A DNA stretch of 64,000 nt. Origin: Cladochytrium replicatum. Its lineage: Eukaryota; Chytridiomycota; Chytridiomycetes; Cladochytriales; Cladochytriaceae. A program made the position numbers and the translations under genes. The stretch spans positions 280,329 through 344,328 of the forward strand of contig JAHLKD010000058.1 of the NCBI GenBank assembly GCA_025526935.1, given 5' to 3'. Numbering within the stretch: the stretch's first letter is position 1; the number at the start of each line of letters is the position of its first letter. This document shows positions 34,529 through 46,819 of this stretch, piece after piece. The notes under the pieces were generated by a model. It did no database searches and had not been told where the DNA came from. It worked only from the letters and a program-made list of their open reading frames with translations.

Positions 34529-35908
34529 TTAAAGTGCAGTCCCACGCTCAAAGCTCGCCTTGATCTCTGCAGTGTACTTATCATAAGCCCTCCCAATCTT
34601 CTTGTTAAACCGCATATTCCGTTCATTGATGAACGTGATCTCATCATCTTCATGGTATGCCCGCCGTCTGGAGAACTTGTCCCGTGCTTCCAACCTGGTG
34701 ATCAAATCTCAGCACTTCAAACCTAAACCTCAAAGATTTTCAAAAATACGCACTGCTTCTCAAGATCCTTAACAACACGCTCGACGTCTTCCGGGGCAGC
34801 TTTATCCTCTGCACGCGCATACGCCATAGAGTTGGCGTCTCTGTAAAAGTCGTTGCCGACCACGTCCATGGTTCCAGATCGGAGTTGGCTGAGGTGCTTC
34901 TGATCGTTGTATTGCTTGATGTTCGGCTTCAGCCCGTCTGCTAGCTTTTTGTATTTCTTCGCTGCAGCTTGTTGGAAATCTGTCGAAAGAAACCCAGTGT
35001 CAGATGTGATTTGCAAGATCATAGTGTCAGTTCATCCACAATACCTGTAAAAGCTTCATCGGCACGGAAGGCTTTCTTCTCCTGCTTCTCCTGCCATCGA
35101 TCCACATCCTCAACCGACCATGACATACTTCGGATCCGTTCAAAGTCCTCACCTTCCTCCTCTGCCCTCTACCCATTTAAACACTTAAGCACCATCAGGA
35201 AACCACAGGGGACCAACTCACCTGCTTTTCAAGCAGCAGCTCTGCTTCTTTCCTCTTCTTTTCGGCAATCAACTGCTCTTTCGGATTCTCCTTTTTGCGT
35301 TGATGTTCTGCAAACACCTCTTGTCGATTTGCTTGTTTTGACTCGTTCTGCAATACGATTCGAACAAATTAGCCTCCAACATATGAGGAAAGAATGATGA
35401 CACATACGAGCTTCTTTTTCAGCATTTGGAATTTTTGCAGGCGGTCAGATACACCTGATTGTTTCACAGCCGAGCCGTTGTTGCCTTTTGGCTCATTTCT
35501 CGTGTTGTCACCATTAACTTTCTGTGTTTCCTCGGTTCCACCTCCCTCAGCTTCTGCTTCACTCTTGGATTCAGCAGGATTTGGTGCGTCGTTGTTTGCC
35601 TCGCCTGATACTTCTTCTCTGTCGCTGACGGTGGGTTCCGACGTGGACGCCCTCCCAAGGCTTCTTCGTCTCCGCTTTCCTGGCGTAGGCAAGACATTTG
35701 CGTCTGGGCCAGCATCCGTTGTTTCGTTCTGCTCCTTAGGCTGTTTACCTCGTCCCCGTTTTCTTGATTGTGGTATTAAAGCATCCGCCACCGCCTCTGC
35801 TTTTGCTTCCTCCCCGGTCGACTGTTGATCAAGTTCGTGACTGGAAACATCCTCCGCAGGAGTATCCTTCTGTGTCTGCTTGCCTCCCTTCGATCGTTTT
35901 GAGGGCAT
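34529..35908 (-). CDS. SYF2: Pre-mRNA splicing factor SYF2, 5 exons
   Basis: SYF2 is a component of the NineTeen/Prp19-associated complex acting at and after spliceosome activation. Exons 35908-35408, 35347-35222, 35168-35045, 34979-34754 and 34694-34529 give 380 aa. The first ~145 residues are a charged, low-complexity extension longer than in yeast. The conserved part begins [25 protein letters not shown]..., continues [39 protein letters not shown] and a [17 protein letters not shown] block, and ends [27 protein letters not shown]. Start [10 protein letters not shown] is the first ATG of the frame. Intact. Confidence 0.92.
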
Positions 35909-36241
35909 TAGCTATGTGCCTGTGGCACAGCAAGTTGCTCAGTCTGCCATTCCTACAAGCCAAACCGAATATTTGAATTATTTTTTCTATACTGACTAAA
36001 GAGGTATGTTGTATTTTCTGTTTCAAAATTGCTTCTGTGCCATCATCCCAGTAAAACGATCAATAAAGCAGATCCCTCAACACTCACTGAAACACACTCT
36101 TCCTCTGATTATAAGTTTACAAAAAACTGGCTCTTTGGTGCTTGTCGCAAGAGACACGAGACGCGGAAAATTTGTCCAATGTTGAGGAAGCGAAGCATTC
36201 GAATTGAGAAATCAAGGAAAAATCGATCCAGTGTTGTATGT
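35909..36241. other. Intergenic between SYF2 start and actin end
   Basis: About 330 bp upstream of SYF2 and downstream of actin on the same strand. Nothing else was recognised. Confidence 0.5.
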
Positions 36242-37688
<1,447 letters not shown>

Positions 37689-38785
37689 TGTGAGTAGATG
37701 TAGTAGAGTAGTGAAGTGGAGTTGGGTCGCGGATTAGGAGCGCAAGAATTTACGCTGGATGGGGGCAGGGCAGCTATTTATTTGAGAAACGAGTGCACCC
37801 AAGCCTTGTTTGTTATTCAACACAGACAGAGACATTAAATTCAAAACGGATCGGAGTATACGCTTTGGTCTCTCCACGACCTAAACCAATGCGATCACGG
37901 CTGCAGTAATTATTTTGGTTTTTGTTGATTCCCATCAGCACAACTATTATCCATTTATGGACCGATCCGCTGCTTTGGGTCGAAGCGGGGGTGGAGGGGA
38001 GGGGTGGAGGGGCTTAGCGCTTGCCTGTTTGGGACAGGAAGTGGTTGAGCATCATAGAAACTCATTACTATTAATGTTCGTTTTGTTGTTTTGAACATTA
38101 GTGAACATATAAAGGCAATGTGGTAGGTAGCCAGAGGAGAATCGTCTGTAGGTAAAAGTAACGAACATTATTTGGGACATTCATGAACTTTTTAAAAATC
38201 GGAGAATCATCTGTAGGTAAAAGTAATGAACATAATTTGGAACATTCATGAACTTTTTAAAAATCGGAAGTTGCTGAACCTTAGTGTATTGAAATTGTTT
38301 AACTCTTACAGCAAGTATGTTGTCAAACGTAAGGAAATTGTTCACTCTTATGTTCAATATGTTGTCAAATTTAACGAAGTTTTTTTGCCATCTGGTTTGA
38401 GGAACCAGACGAGAGGTTAACTCAGTTGTGTGATGTGCTCGGCCAACGGACCGACTCGGCTACGCATATGAGAATTGAGCCGAGCGGTCATATACACCGA
38501 GGAGAACTGTCAACAACGGACAGCTTCACTCTTGCATTGTTGTGAAGGGAAAGGCTAACATTTCTCGGAACAATGACGTATCGCCCAGATCCAGCCCACA
38601 CAGATAGCAATGCGTTTATTGACGTCCTTTCCAAACCTCGCTGTCTGGCAAGCTTTGAGTGACAAAGGTCGCGGTTGCAATTGGAGTGGAAAGATTGTCA
38701 TGTGACTGCTCTGACGGTCGCGCCATCGAATTCATTCACTGCGCCATTCCACTTATAAGGCCGGAACACAACATCCGCATCATCA
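37689..38785. other. Intergenic upstream of actin and of the DOPA-dioxygenase gene
   Basis: About 1.1 kb. It contains the actin promoter, with GC-rich short runs near 37985-38010 (GGGGTGGAGGGG), and a 65-bp direct repeat at 38136-38268 annotated separately. No coding region is supported. Confidence 0.6.
38136..38268. repeat. 65-bp direct tandem duplication
   Basis: Two adjacent copies, starting at 38136 and 38201, of a unit that begins GGAGAATCRTCTGTAGGTAA and ends GAACTTTTTAAAAATC. They differ by about five substitutions. A further GAACATTAGTGAACATAT segment just upstream and a shorter echo near 38280-38380 share the AACATT-type words. Confidence 0.85.
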
Positions 38786-39516
38786 ATGGATCGCATCTTC
38801 TCGCTCTTCTGCCCGACTCCGGTCCTCTCTCCTGCCACTCCTTGGTTCAAGATGCCGAACGCACCCGAAACTGACCCAAAATCAACTTTCAGCGCTTCTG
38901 CTCGGGCGGGTGAGCTTCCCAAATCTTTACTCAAACCTAGTGACTCATTCGCAGTCATCATGCAGACTACGAGGAGGAAGAAATCAAGGAGTTCCACTTC
39001 CACGTTTACTGGTTCCAGAACAACCCACGCTCTCGCGCAAAAGCCATCGCCATCCGCGATGAAGTTCTTAGGCTTGCCGAAGAAGGTTTCTGGACCATCG
39101 TTCCGCTCGTTACTGTTAACGACGCTCCACGTGGCCCACATCCCGTAGGAAGCTACGAGATCTGGGTTCCAAAGGAATACTTTTCCAAGACTTATAGCTG
39201 GGTAAGCGAAACAACAGTTTGAACGTGTTGAGTTGTCCAATGATCATGCTCGCTTTCATAGTTCCTCATTCACAGACCAGCTGACGTTTCCGTCCTGATC
39301 CATCCTCTTACTCGACTTCAGCGAACTGATCATGACGAACGAGCGGTGTGGCTCGGAACCCCAATGCCTCTTGACCTCGACGCACTCCCGACGGACGGTG
39401 ATTTGGTACTTTCCATCCTTTTTGCTTTATTACGGTTAAACTCACACTTTATTTAATAGCCGTTCCAGTACCCCGAGCTCGGTCTTGGATACTCCGCTCC
39501 TGGACCGTCATCGTAA
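38786..39516 (+). CDS. DOPA 4,5-dioxygenase family protein, 4 exons
   Basis: The family (extradiol dioxygenases related to fungal DODA) cleaves catechol rings such as L-DOPA; some members have unknown substrates. Exons 38786-38909, 38966-39201, 39262-39405 and 39460-39516 give 186 aa. The signature is visible: EFHFHVYWFQNNP with metal-binding His residues, RAKAIAIRDEVL, PRGPHPVGSYEIWVP, then SVLIHPLTRLQRTDHDERAV WLG with further conserved His. A short N-terminal extension (residues 1-41) precedes the domain and could be a transit or linker segment. Intact. Confidence 0.85.
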
Positions 39517-42500
39517 TTGTTGTGTGTTAGGGATATTTCTATGTATTCGATTCTACAAGTGAAAATATGACACCAATTACCTCCGTGCTGTAACCAAGCC
39601 AGCATGTAACTTGACAAAGAAAGGCTATGTGTGTACTAAATGAAAAGACGAGGCTCAAACAAAAGATTTTCAGCCTCCACCGAATCTTGAAGAAACCAGC
39701 ATCTTATGCTGTTGGAGCCATTCTTTCATCGGGAGTACTTTCAAACGGTATGGCATCACTAAAGTGCTGTTCCCAATAAGTAAATGTAACTATGATTACT
39801 TAGTAGTGCTTCTTTGATCTTGATTAGGGAAAAAGAGTACAACTGACTGAAATGACAAGTAATGTAAGTTATATTATCTTTGTGGTAAGTTCATAGAAGA
39901 CACTTAAGTACACATTCTAACATCATAAATGCATATTAATTACTCTTCCCGAGTAAACAATTTTTACCAGCTTAAAAATAATATCCGACATGTCTCTCTG
40001 TATGGCGGCTTTTTATGGCGGCTTTTATGCACAGAATCCTGTTATGGAAATGGGGGGTGTTTGTGACGGAAAATTGGATATGTTTATAAGAAAATAGCTC
40101 AGCCTGTTTGATGTTTTGAGCTTGCTGTTTTAAGCCACTGCACAAAAACTCCTGTTTGAGCAACTTTGTTTTTGTTATTAGTCCGGAAACTAATTATACG
40201 TGTGACCACCTATCTGTAGGATGCGATATCTAAACACATCTTCAATCTGAACCATTTTATCAGATCTTTTGAGCATCCAGTTCAGCAATCAAGGCAACTT
40301 CTCTGATGGTGTGGGCGATTTGCATGGGGCTGTGTGGTGTGAAGTCATGAGATTGATAAGAAATAGTATCATGATTCAGAGTTGTCCATGGTGACATCTT
40401 TTGAATATACAGAAGTTTAAATCCAACACACGTTTTGGTGTGGCGTAAAGACACATATGATAAATCAAACACACTGTTCTTGTGCATCCCAAATAAAGAG
40501 GATGCAAGGTAAGACACATTTTGTTAAATTTCTCATTAACGCAAACAAAACAAGAGGTAACATAGGGGCTGTTCAATTTTTGTGCAAAAGCCGCCATATC
40601 TCCGCATCCGCATTGAAAACTTGTCTCCAGTATCTGTATTATGTCGTACTGTGTTTTTATGTATGGTTGTTAAAGTTAATAGAGTTCATTAACTTCGACT
40701 TACAGCTTGCCACAAAATAGTTACCTCACATTTCAAGCAGTTCGGAATGCCTGGGCCACATCTTTCGTCACTCTCGACCATCATGTTGATTGCTTCCTTG
40801 CTGTCCCGAATAATGTGGAGCTGAATATTGAAAATGGGGAACCTTGTTTTCATGTTCATGTTTGATGTAAATTCACAACCTGTATTAAAAAAACCATATC
40901 GAGCAATGTCCGAGCTCCAGTCAAAATGTTGTTCTGTGCACACTGCTGATTCCTGCCAGTCCAAGCCTGCAATGCAACAGCAATGGACCTTTTAAAATGA
41001 ACACAGCAGCAAATTCGGTGGCAATGAACACATCAAAGACTCAGAAGGCTCTCCCCTATTGCCGATCAACCAGAACAAATGTTCAACTCCTCAAAGAGAA
41101 CCACCCACCTATCCAGAAGAGATTCTGCATCACGTGGCTCACCTGTGCTCAGTGCCGTGCCCAGTGCATTGCTGTATTCTGTCTCCTTATCTCAATCATG
41201 GCTGGAGTGTCAGCCCTGGTTCCAAGAGCAACATTAATGGTATCCTACAGCTCTGTTTGTGGGTTCTCACCCAAATAAATGCAAAGATCACCATAACTGA
41301 AGTCAACATTCAACAACCTGAAAACAATCTGGTTTATCAAACCAATCCTTCGTATTTCGGTGGTCATTGATGTGAAGTTCAACCAAGCCTTAATCACACC
41401 TCATAACCCCTTCATTTTTTGAAGGGAATTGTTGACCAAGGGCCAATTCTGGACACCATTCAATCATGCGTTGCCGCTTGTTCCCGAGTATGTCTCGTAA
41501 TATATGTTGATGTGGACAAGCACATCAAATCTATAGTAATCAAATCTCACTCTTGACGGAACCTATTTGTTGGTTCAAACAGAGTTTCCATGTGCTTGTC
41601 TCCATCTTCAACCTTCGTTACACGTGGTGTTTCATTTGTGTACAAACACATATGTTCCTCGCTTCTTTTTGGGGTGAAACAATCACTGTGGAGAAGACAG
41701 ATGGCTCCAGATTTTATTTATCTCCCAAGCAAAATTATGACATTCAGTTTGATGGAAGAGTTCAAGAAAATTATGCAAAAGGACCTCATGATAAATGCTG
41801 CCACCTTCACCTTAAATCTTACTATGACTCTTTGGCGTCGAGTTCTTACATAAGGATGGAATAGTCCAAGAAAATTATGCAAAAGGACCTCATGATTAAT
41901 GCTACCACCTTCACCTTAAATCTTACTATGACTCTTTGGCGTCGAGTTCTTACATAAGGAGTGTTTAAGAGCGTGTTGTTTTACTGTGTCTCTTCGTGTT
42001 TGTGTAGAAGCAGTTTATCAAGAAAATTATGCAAAAGGACCTCATGATAAATGCTGCCACCTTCACCTTAAATCTTACTATGACTCTTTGGCGTCGAGTT
42101 CTTACATAAGGATGGAATAGTCCAAGAAAATTATGCAAAAGGACCTCATGATTAATGCTACCACCTTCACCTTAAATCTTACTATGACTCTTTGGCGTCG
42201 AGTTCTTACATAAGGAGTGTTTAAGAGCGTGTTGTTTTACTGTGTCTCTTCGTGTTTGTGTAGAAGCTTTTTATCTGATGTTTGGTTGTAGCGTAAGATT
42301 ATCTAAAGCCGCATGCCGCCGATGTTCTTAAAGAAATGAAATGAAAGCATTAAAATTACATATTGGGAAATGACCAGACAAACCCGTTTTAGCCCGATTT
42401 TTACTTTCGTAGCGTGCCAGTGGGGTACTGGGGTACTAGATGATGTTCTACTCTGCTCATTACTTTATTTCCATTCCATTATACTCAATAAATATACAGG

Positions 42501-42695
42501 AAACTATTTTTGTCCGTTATGCACACCACCCCAGCCGAAAATCAGGCGATAGCTACCAGCTGTGGAATTATAACAAAAAGCTGGTAGATTCTATTGATGT
42601 AAGATCTTTGGATTGATAAACTGCAGCAGGTTATATGAGATCACAAAATGTCCGCAAAAACACATTTCAACTGGCAAAACAATGGAAAGACCGCG
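39517..42695. other. 3.2-kb gene-poor, A+T-rich region with probable transposon relics
   Basis: No intact gene. A minus-strand open stretch at 40689-40964 (…HFDWSSDIARYGFFNTGCEF…CGPGIPNCLKCE) and a possible continuation ending near 40260 (SPWTTLNHDTISYQSHDFTP) look protein-like but match nothing I can name. Plus-strand stretches near 41000-41370 are similar in quality. Base composition is more A+T-rich than the flanking genes. A tandem repeat sits at 41764-42275. Old mobile-element sequence is the likeliest content. Confidence 0.45.
41764..42275. repeat. Two-level tandem repeat, 104-bp subunit in a 256-bp higher unit
   Basis: A subunit starting AAGAAAATTATGCAAAAGGA occurs at 41764, 41868, 42020 and 42124. 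Pairs are 104 bp apart. The pair plus a spacer (GTGTTTAAGAGCGTGTTG ... TGTAGAAGC) is itself repeated with a 256-bp period. The two large units are almost identical by eye; the two subunits within each differ at a few positions (GATAAATGCTGCC against GATTAATGCTACC). Confidence 0.9.
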
Positions 42696-43798
42696 CTAGA
42701 ACTGCTGAAACGCCATCACTTGTGCCAAATCAACAAATCCTGCCAGCAAATGATCCGACTCGATCTGCTTTGCCAAGTCCTCATGCCTCGCCGCCATAAA
42801 CTTTACACACGCCGAGCGCAGCTGCTTGCATCTCGGCACGTTCGTCCAAAGCATAAACACCTCCGAGAACGATTCAACCGTGATCCACCCGCTTTCCGCT
42901 ATCACGAATGCCACAAACTCGAGCAGAGCATCGTTTTCAAAGTAATCCGCGGCTTTGAATGTCTGGATCGCGGAAGAGAGATCGTGGGGTTTGTACTCGC
43001 TCAGGCGACCACGGTAAATAAACTCGAGAACCGCGCGGATCGTCGATTCGCTAAAGTCCGCGACGATACACTCGTTATCATTGGCTTCTTTCATTCCGCT
43101 TGAGAAAAGGGTTTTGAAGTACCCGAGTTGGCTTGCTAGAACAGAGAATCAGTTGGATCAGAAATGGTTTGGTATCTAATGCGGTGTGGAGATATTATAC
43201 CAAGAACAACACGGTGGGCGTGAATCCGGCTATTCGCGCCGTCTTTGGATACTTTGATCGTGAAATCCCCTGAAGAATCGAACAATAAATCTCGGAACTG
43301 CGGAGGTGCCCAGAGTGCATTTGCCGCAACGAGCGATGACGGCGATGGACCGTTGTCACCCCTTGTGGCATACTGGATGTCAAACGTGCACACCGTTTCC
43401 TCGACTTGTGTGCTCGCACCGACACCTTCCACGTAGAATTCGGATGGTGACGAAGTGGGTAAGCCCGTGGGGTTAGCCTGTCCAGTTCGAAGGAGGCAAA
43501 ACTCGATCGTAGCGGTAAAGTTCTCGGCACGGAGGCAAAAGTCTCGGATTTGTACAACTTGCTCGAATGCGGGCTTGCGGAGCATTTGTTGCTCTGAGAT
43601 GAGCCGTAGCCCGACTGATGCGACGCTGCCGTTACTTCGGATCACCAGCTCCAGGCGAAAGTCTTCGGTCTTGAATAAAGTATGGATGACATGGAGCTGC
43701 CTGTTTTCGACAACATTGCGGAATGTGCTGTTGAATTCGTGTCTCTCTAGCTTCACCACTGTGAGTGCGCTTTCGTCGATGGACGACTTCATCGGCAT
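42696..43798 (-). CDS. BTB/POZ-domain protein, 2 exons
   Basis: Exons 43798-43201 and 43135-42696 give 345 aa. Residues 1-150 resemble a MATH-like beta-sandwich (FNSTFRNVVENRQLHVIHTL...). A BTB domain follows from about 175: DFTIKVSKDGANSRIHAHRVVLGASQLGYFKTLFSSGMKEA, with FSESTIRAVLEFIYRGRLSE and ADYFENDALLEFVAF. The intron falls in the classical dimerisation helix of BTB. A BACK-like helical tail follows. Such proteins often act as substrate adaptors for Cullin-3 ubiquitin ligases; the target is unknown. Confidence 0.85.
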
Positions 43799-44656
43799 GC
43801 TTCAACCGAAGGTGTGAGGATGATAAATTTTCCACATCACGCTTCGCGATGTTTGGATCAGGTGTCATTCAATGGCCATGTCTTTTGAAGGAAGCTGATG
43901 CGAATCAATTTTTGGATGTAAGTATAATCAGAGATGGAGGAACAAACCGCGATGACAATCGCATTTCGTCTTTTTCTGGGAAAAACAATGGAATGAGGCA
44001 CGTGCAGGTGAAGGATAACTACAAAGCGCCATTGACGGCTTTGGTGTGCCTGCACGAACTAAGGGAGCTAAAACCAAACGAATCAACGCAAGAGAATAAA
44101 GAAAGGAGAGATGGGGAATCTTTTACATGAACGGAAAGAATGAGAAGTACTAAATTCCGATAAAGAGGCCCTTTCCAGAGGTACGTCATTTCTGGGGGAA
44201 GTTAGGCTAAAAAATGGGATATCTGAAGAGGAACAAATGAGAAGAAAGTTGCAAAACGAAATCCAAAGCGATTTGTCAACTCCAAATAGAATGTCAAAAA
44301 AAAGTTATCCTTTCACCGCAAAAACAGTCTAAAATCAAAAAGACACAGAATAAGAAACAAGAGGAAGAAACTGAATAGAAAAATAAGTCGCCTCAGCCGC
44401 AGAAACGTGGAACAATGTGGCCAAAAAGCTTCCTCCAATGACCAAAACGTGTGGTGGTCCCAAAACGGGTGGTTTGCTACCGCTTCACACAAATGTCCAT
44501 CAATTTGTTGAAGGTGATTCTGGGAGGCTTTGCGAAAAAAGTTCAAAAGTGAGATGAAAAAAGAATAACCGCAAATCAAGAAAGAAATAAATGAGATCGA
44601 AATCAAAGTAAAAGAAATAAAGTAAAAAGGTTCTCCAAATGGAACCCCTTCGTTGA
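43799..44656. other. Intergenic between BTB gene start and cyclin end
   Basis: About 860 bp. Open stretches on the minus strand at 44313-44650 (hydrophobic, FISFTLISISFISFLI-like) appear to be low-complexity read-through of A/T-rich 3' sequence, not a gene. Nothing else was recognised. Confidence 0.5.
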
Positions 44657-46225
44657 TCACCCAAGATCCATCGACCGGCTGTAATCCAAATGCTGCCCTT
44701 CGTTCACTTTGCCAGCTTCTGTCCGCAATCGCATGAGAGCCGCTGTTTGCGGATCCAACGCCATCTCGAACGCGGTAGGCGGTGGCGGTAACGAAGGATC
44801 GTAGTACGTCGAACCGATGCCCTCCTTCCACCATCTCGGCAAACTGATCTCCTTTTGCTGATCTGCCAGCGGTGGTGTGTCGGAGGAATCCATAGCACCT
44901 TCCTTGAACCACCGGGGGAGCGACTGCGGGGCATCCAGACGTCCTTCGCTCGTAAACGGCTGATCTGTCTCCATGGCGTTGAAAAGTTGGGTCGTTTTGT
45001 CGATTAGAGCATCGAGGGTCGTTTGTGGCGGTGCGCCGGTGAATGCAAGCTGGGAGTAAAGAGCATCGCCAGAAGGAGCAAAATGTGGGAGAGGTGGTGG
45101 GATGGAGTCTTTGAAGGGGGCCAAATGTGTTGGGATTGAAGTGGGAGAAGCGGATAGACGAGATGCCAGGGACAAGGGTGAGTGCAGATGTTGTCCTGGT
45201 GACGTTGGCGGTGAAACAGCTTTAGATTGTTGCGCAACATGCGGCGGAGAAGGATAACCAGGCCCAGGTGATGATCTCTCCTCGGAAGCTGACTGCCACC
45301 TCCGAAACCGATCCATCGCTTCAACCCACTCGCTGTATTCGTCGTTTTCCAGGTACAAGTCGAATCCTACGCCGCACAGGAATTTTAACTCAGCAGAGTT
45401 GATCTCCTCGACCGGTAATTCTGACACCTTGGACCACCATCGATTCGAAAATCGATTATCTTCCAAAAACTTGTTGGCGCAGATGAGTGATGAAACGAGA
45501 AGCGCATACTCGGCAAAGGGTCCTGTCGGGTTACTGCTCCTCCCCATCATCTCTCGTGGTCGTTCAAGGGTCGGGACATTGGTGTTGCGCATTCGGTTCG
45601 CAACCAGGTCATCGTCAAAGTCCGATTGTCCACCTCCCATCCTCCGAGCCATCAGCGCTTTCCGGCGAGCACAATATCTTTGGTGAAGGTCGAGATATTT
45701 TAAGCTTGTGAGGATCGCTGGTAGGGGAAGCTTGGCGATACTGAGAATTCGATGGGTGAAGGCGTAAAGAGCAGCTGAGGGTTTGGCTCCGGTATCGGAA
45801 GCCAGAGAGATCCATTCATTAGCATCAGCCTTCCTTTTAGATGGACAGCTAGCATCGTGTTCACACTGCTCGTCGTATGGATACTTGTTAACCATCAAAT
45901 GCACAATCGTTGAAACAAACCGAACTATCGATTGCAGATTTTGAGACTGCTTTGATGCTGTGCGGTGTTTTGTGGATGTTTTCGACGACGGGACTGCTGA
46001 AGGACGACGTTCATGGGCGGCTGTCGGGGGTGCGAGAGACGATGATGCGGAGATGTGAGCGGATGATGGTGCGCTGGTGGGTTGGTTAGCATTTGGGGTT
46101 GAAACATTTCCAAGGGGATTTCCGGGTGTGACAATCGTTGGGTTCAGGAAGGCAAGAGTAGGTGCATAGGTGATGTTAAGCTCGTGAGGAGAAAGCTCAT
46201 ACGAGCGGTTCATATGACTGTCCAT
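44657..46225 (-). CDS. PHO80/PCL-type cyclin, single exon
   Basis: PHO80-like cyclins activate Pho85-type cyclin-dependent kinases that govern phosphate response, glycogen and cell-cycle entry. The frame is open further upstream to 46525, but the start MDSHMNRSYELS at 46225 was preferred: it gives 522 aa and the upstream 100 residues look non-coding. A Ser/Thr/Pro-rich N-terminus leads to the cyclin box with FVSTIVHLMVNKYPYDEQC, AALYAFTHRILSIAKLPLPA, SLKYLDLHQRYCARR and LVSSLICANKFLEDNRFSNR WWSKV. The end of the box reads ELKFLCGVGFDLYLENDEYS EW. The C-terminal half is Pro/Ser-rich and low-complexity. Cyclin subtype rests on box similarity only. Confidence 0.83.
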   Translation of the reverse strand: MDSHMNRSYELSPHELNITYAPTLAFLNPTIVTPGNPLGNVSTPNANQPTSAPSSAHISASSSLAPPTAAHERRPSAVPSSKTSTKHRTASKQSQNLQSIVRFVSTIVHLMVNKYPYDEQCEHDASCPSKRKADANEWISLASDTGAKPSAALYAFTHRILSIAKLPLPAILTSLKYLDLHQRYCARRKALMARRMGGGQSDFDDDLVANRMRNTNVPTLERPREMMGRSSNPTGPFAEYALLVSSLICANKFLEDNRFSNRWWSKVSELPVEEINSAELKFLCGVGFDLYLENDEYSEWVEAMDRFRRWQSASEERSSPGPGYPSPPHVAQQSKAVSPPTSPGQHLHSPLSLASRLSASPTSIPTHLAPFKDSIPPPLPHFAPSGDALYSQLAFTGAPPQTTLDALIDKTTQLFNAMETDQPFTSEGRLDAPQSLPRWFKEGAMDSSDTPPLADQQKEISLPRWWKEGIGSTYYDPSLPPPPTAFEMALDPQTAALMRLRTEAGKVNEGQHLDYSRSMDLG

Positions 46226-46819
46226 CGCACACAAGCGGGTGTGCGAGCAATCAGCAGTCGGAGGCAATAGCGACCGGCAACGTGATTCACTTAGAAGCGT
46301 TATCACACGAATCGCAGACCGATACAGGTCGATATATGAGACAGGATAAGAGCAGAGCAGCGATGGGAAGGTCTCTCTCTGATTTTGCGCCTGCCACTTG
46401 TTCAGAGAGCAGCGAATGCGAATGGCGCCGCAGCCCCAGTTCCAGAGTTCTAGTGGAAGGCTCTTTGGAACGCTCCTGGAGCGCACGTGACGGTAAATCT
46501 GCGTGGGAAAGGGAAGAATTTGCAACTGGGCGGTGGAGCGGCAATGGAACCGACTACCAACAACTTATCAACAGTGACCTCCATATCGTAACATTGGTGA
46601 GCACGTCGGCTTGCCGTGCTTCCTATGTTTTGGGTTTGTTACGTTGAAAGAGCGGACAACAACATTATTCACCCATGCAATTAAAGTCCCCAGAGAACAA
46701 AAGAATATTGTCGGGCGTCGGTGCTTTAGATACCCACGACTTCAGAAGGTGTCCAGCAACGTGGTTTCGAACACGTCAACGTCGAGACCGCCCAGAAATT
46801 ATAAATTTAAGTTCCCGAA
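46226..46819. other. Intergenic between cyclin start and metallopeptidase end
   Basis: About 590 bp. Probably the cyclin promoter and metallopeptidase 3' untranslated region. No independent feature was recognised. Confidence 0.5.

Noticed and set aside
38698-39240. Long open frame on the minus strand (180 codons)
   Set aside because: It is the antisense of the DOPA-dioxygenase family exons, which have clear motifs and splice sites.
44313-44650. Hydrophobic minus-strand frame just downstream of the cyclin
   Set aside because: Low-complexity A/T-rich sequence rich in Phe, Ile and Ser; looks like chance translation of a 3' region.
46226-46525. 100-codon N-terminal extension of the cyclin frame
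   Set aside because: The frame is open but composition and lack of similarity suggest 5' leader; the ATG at 46225 is preferred.
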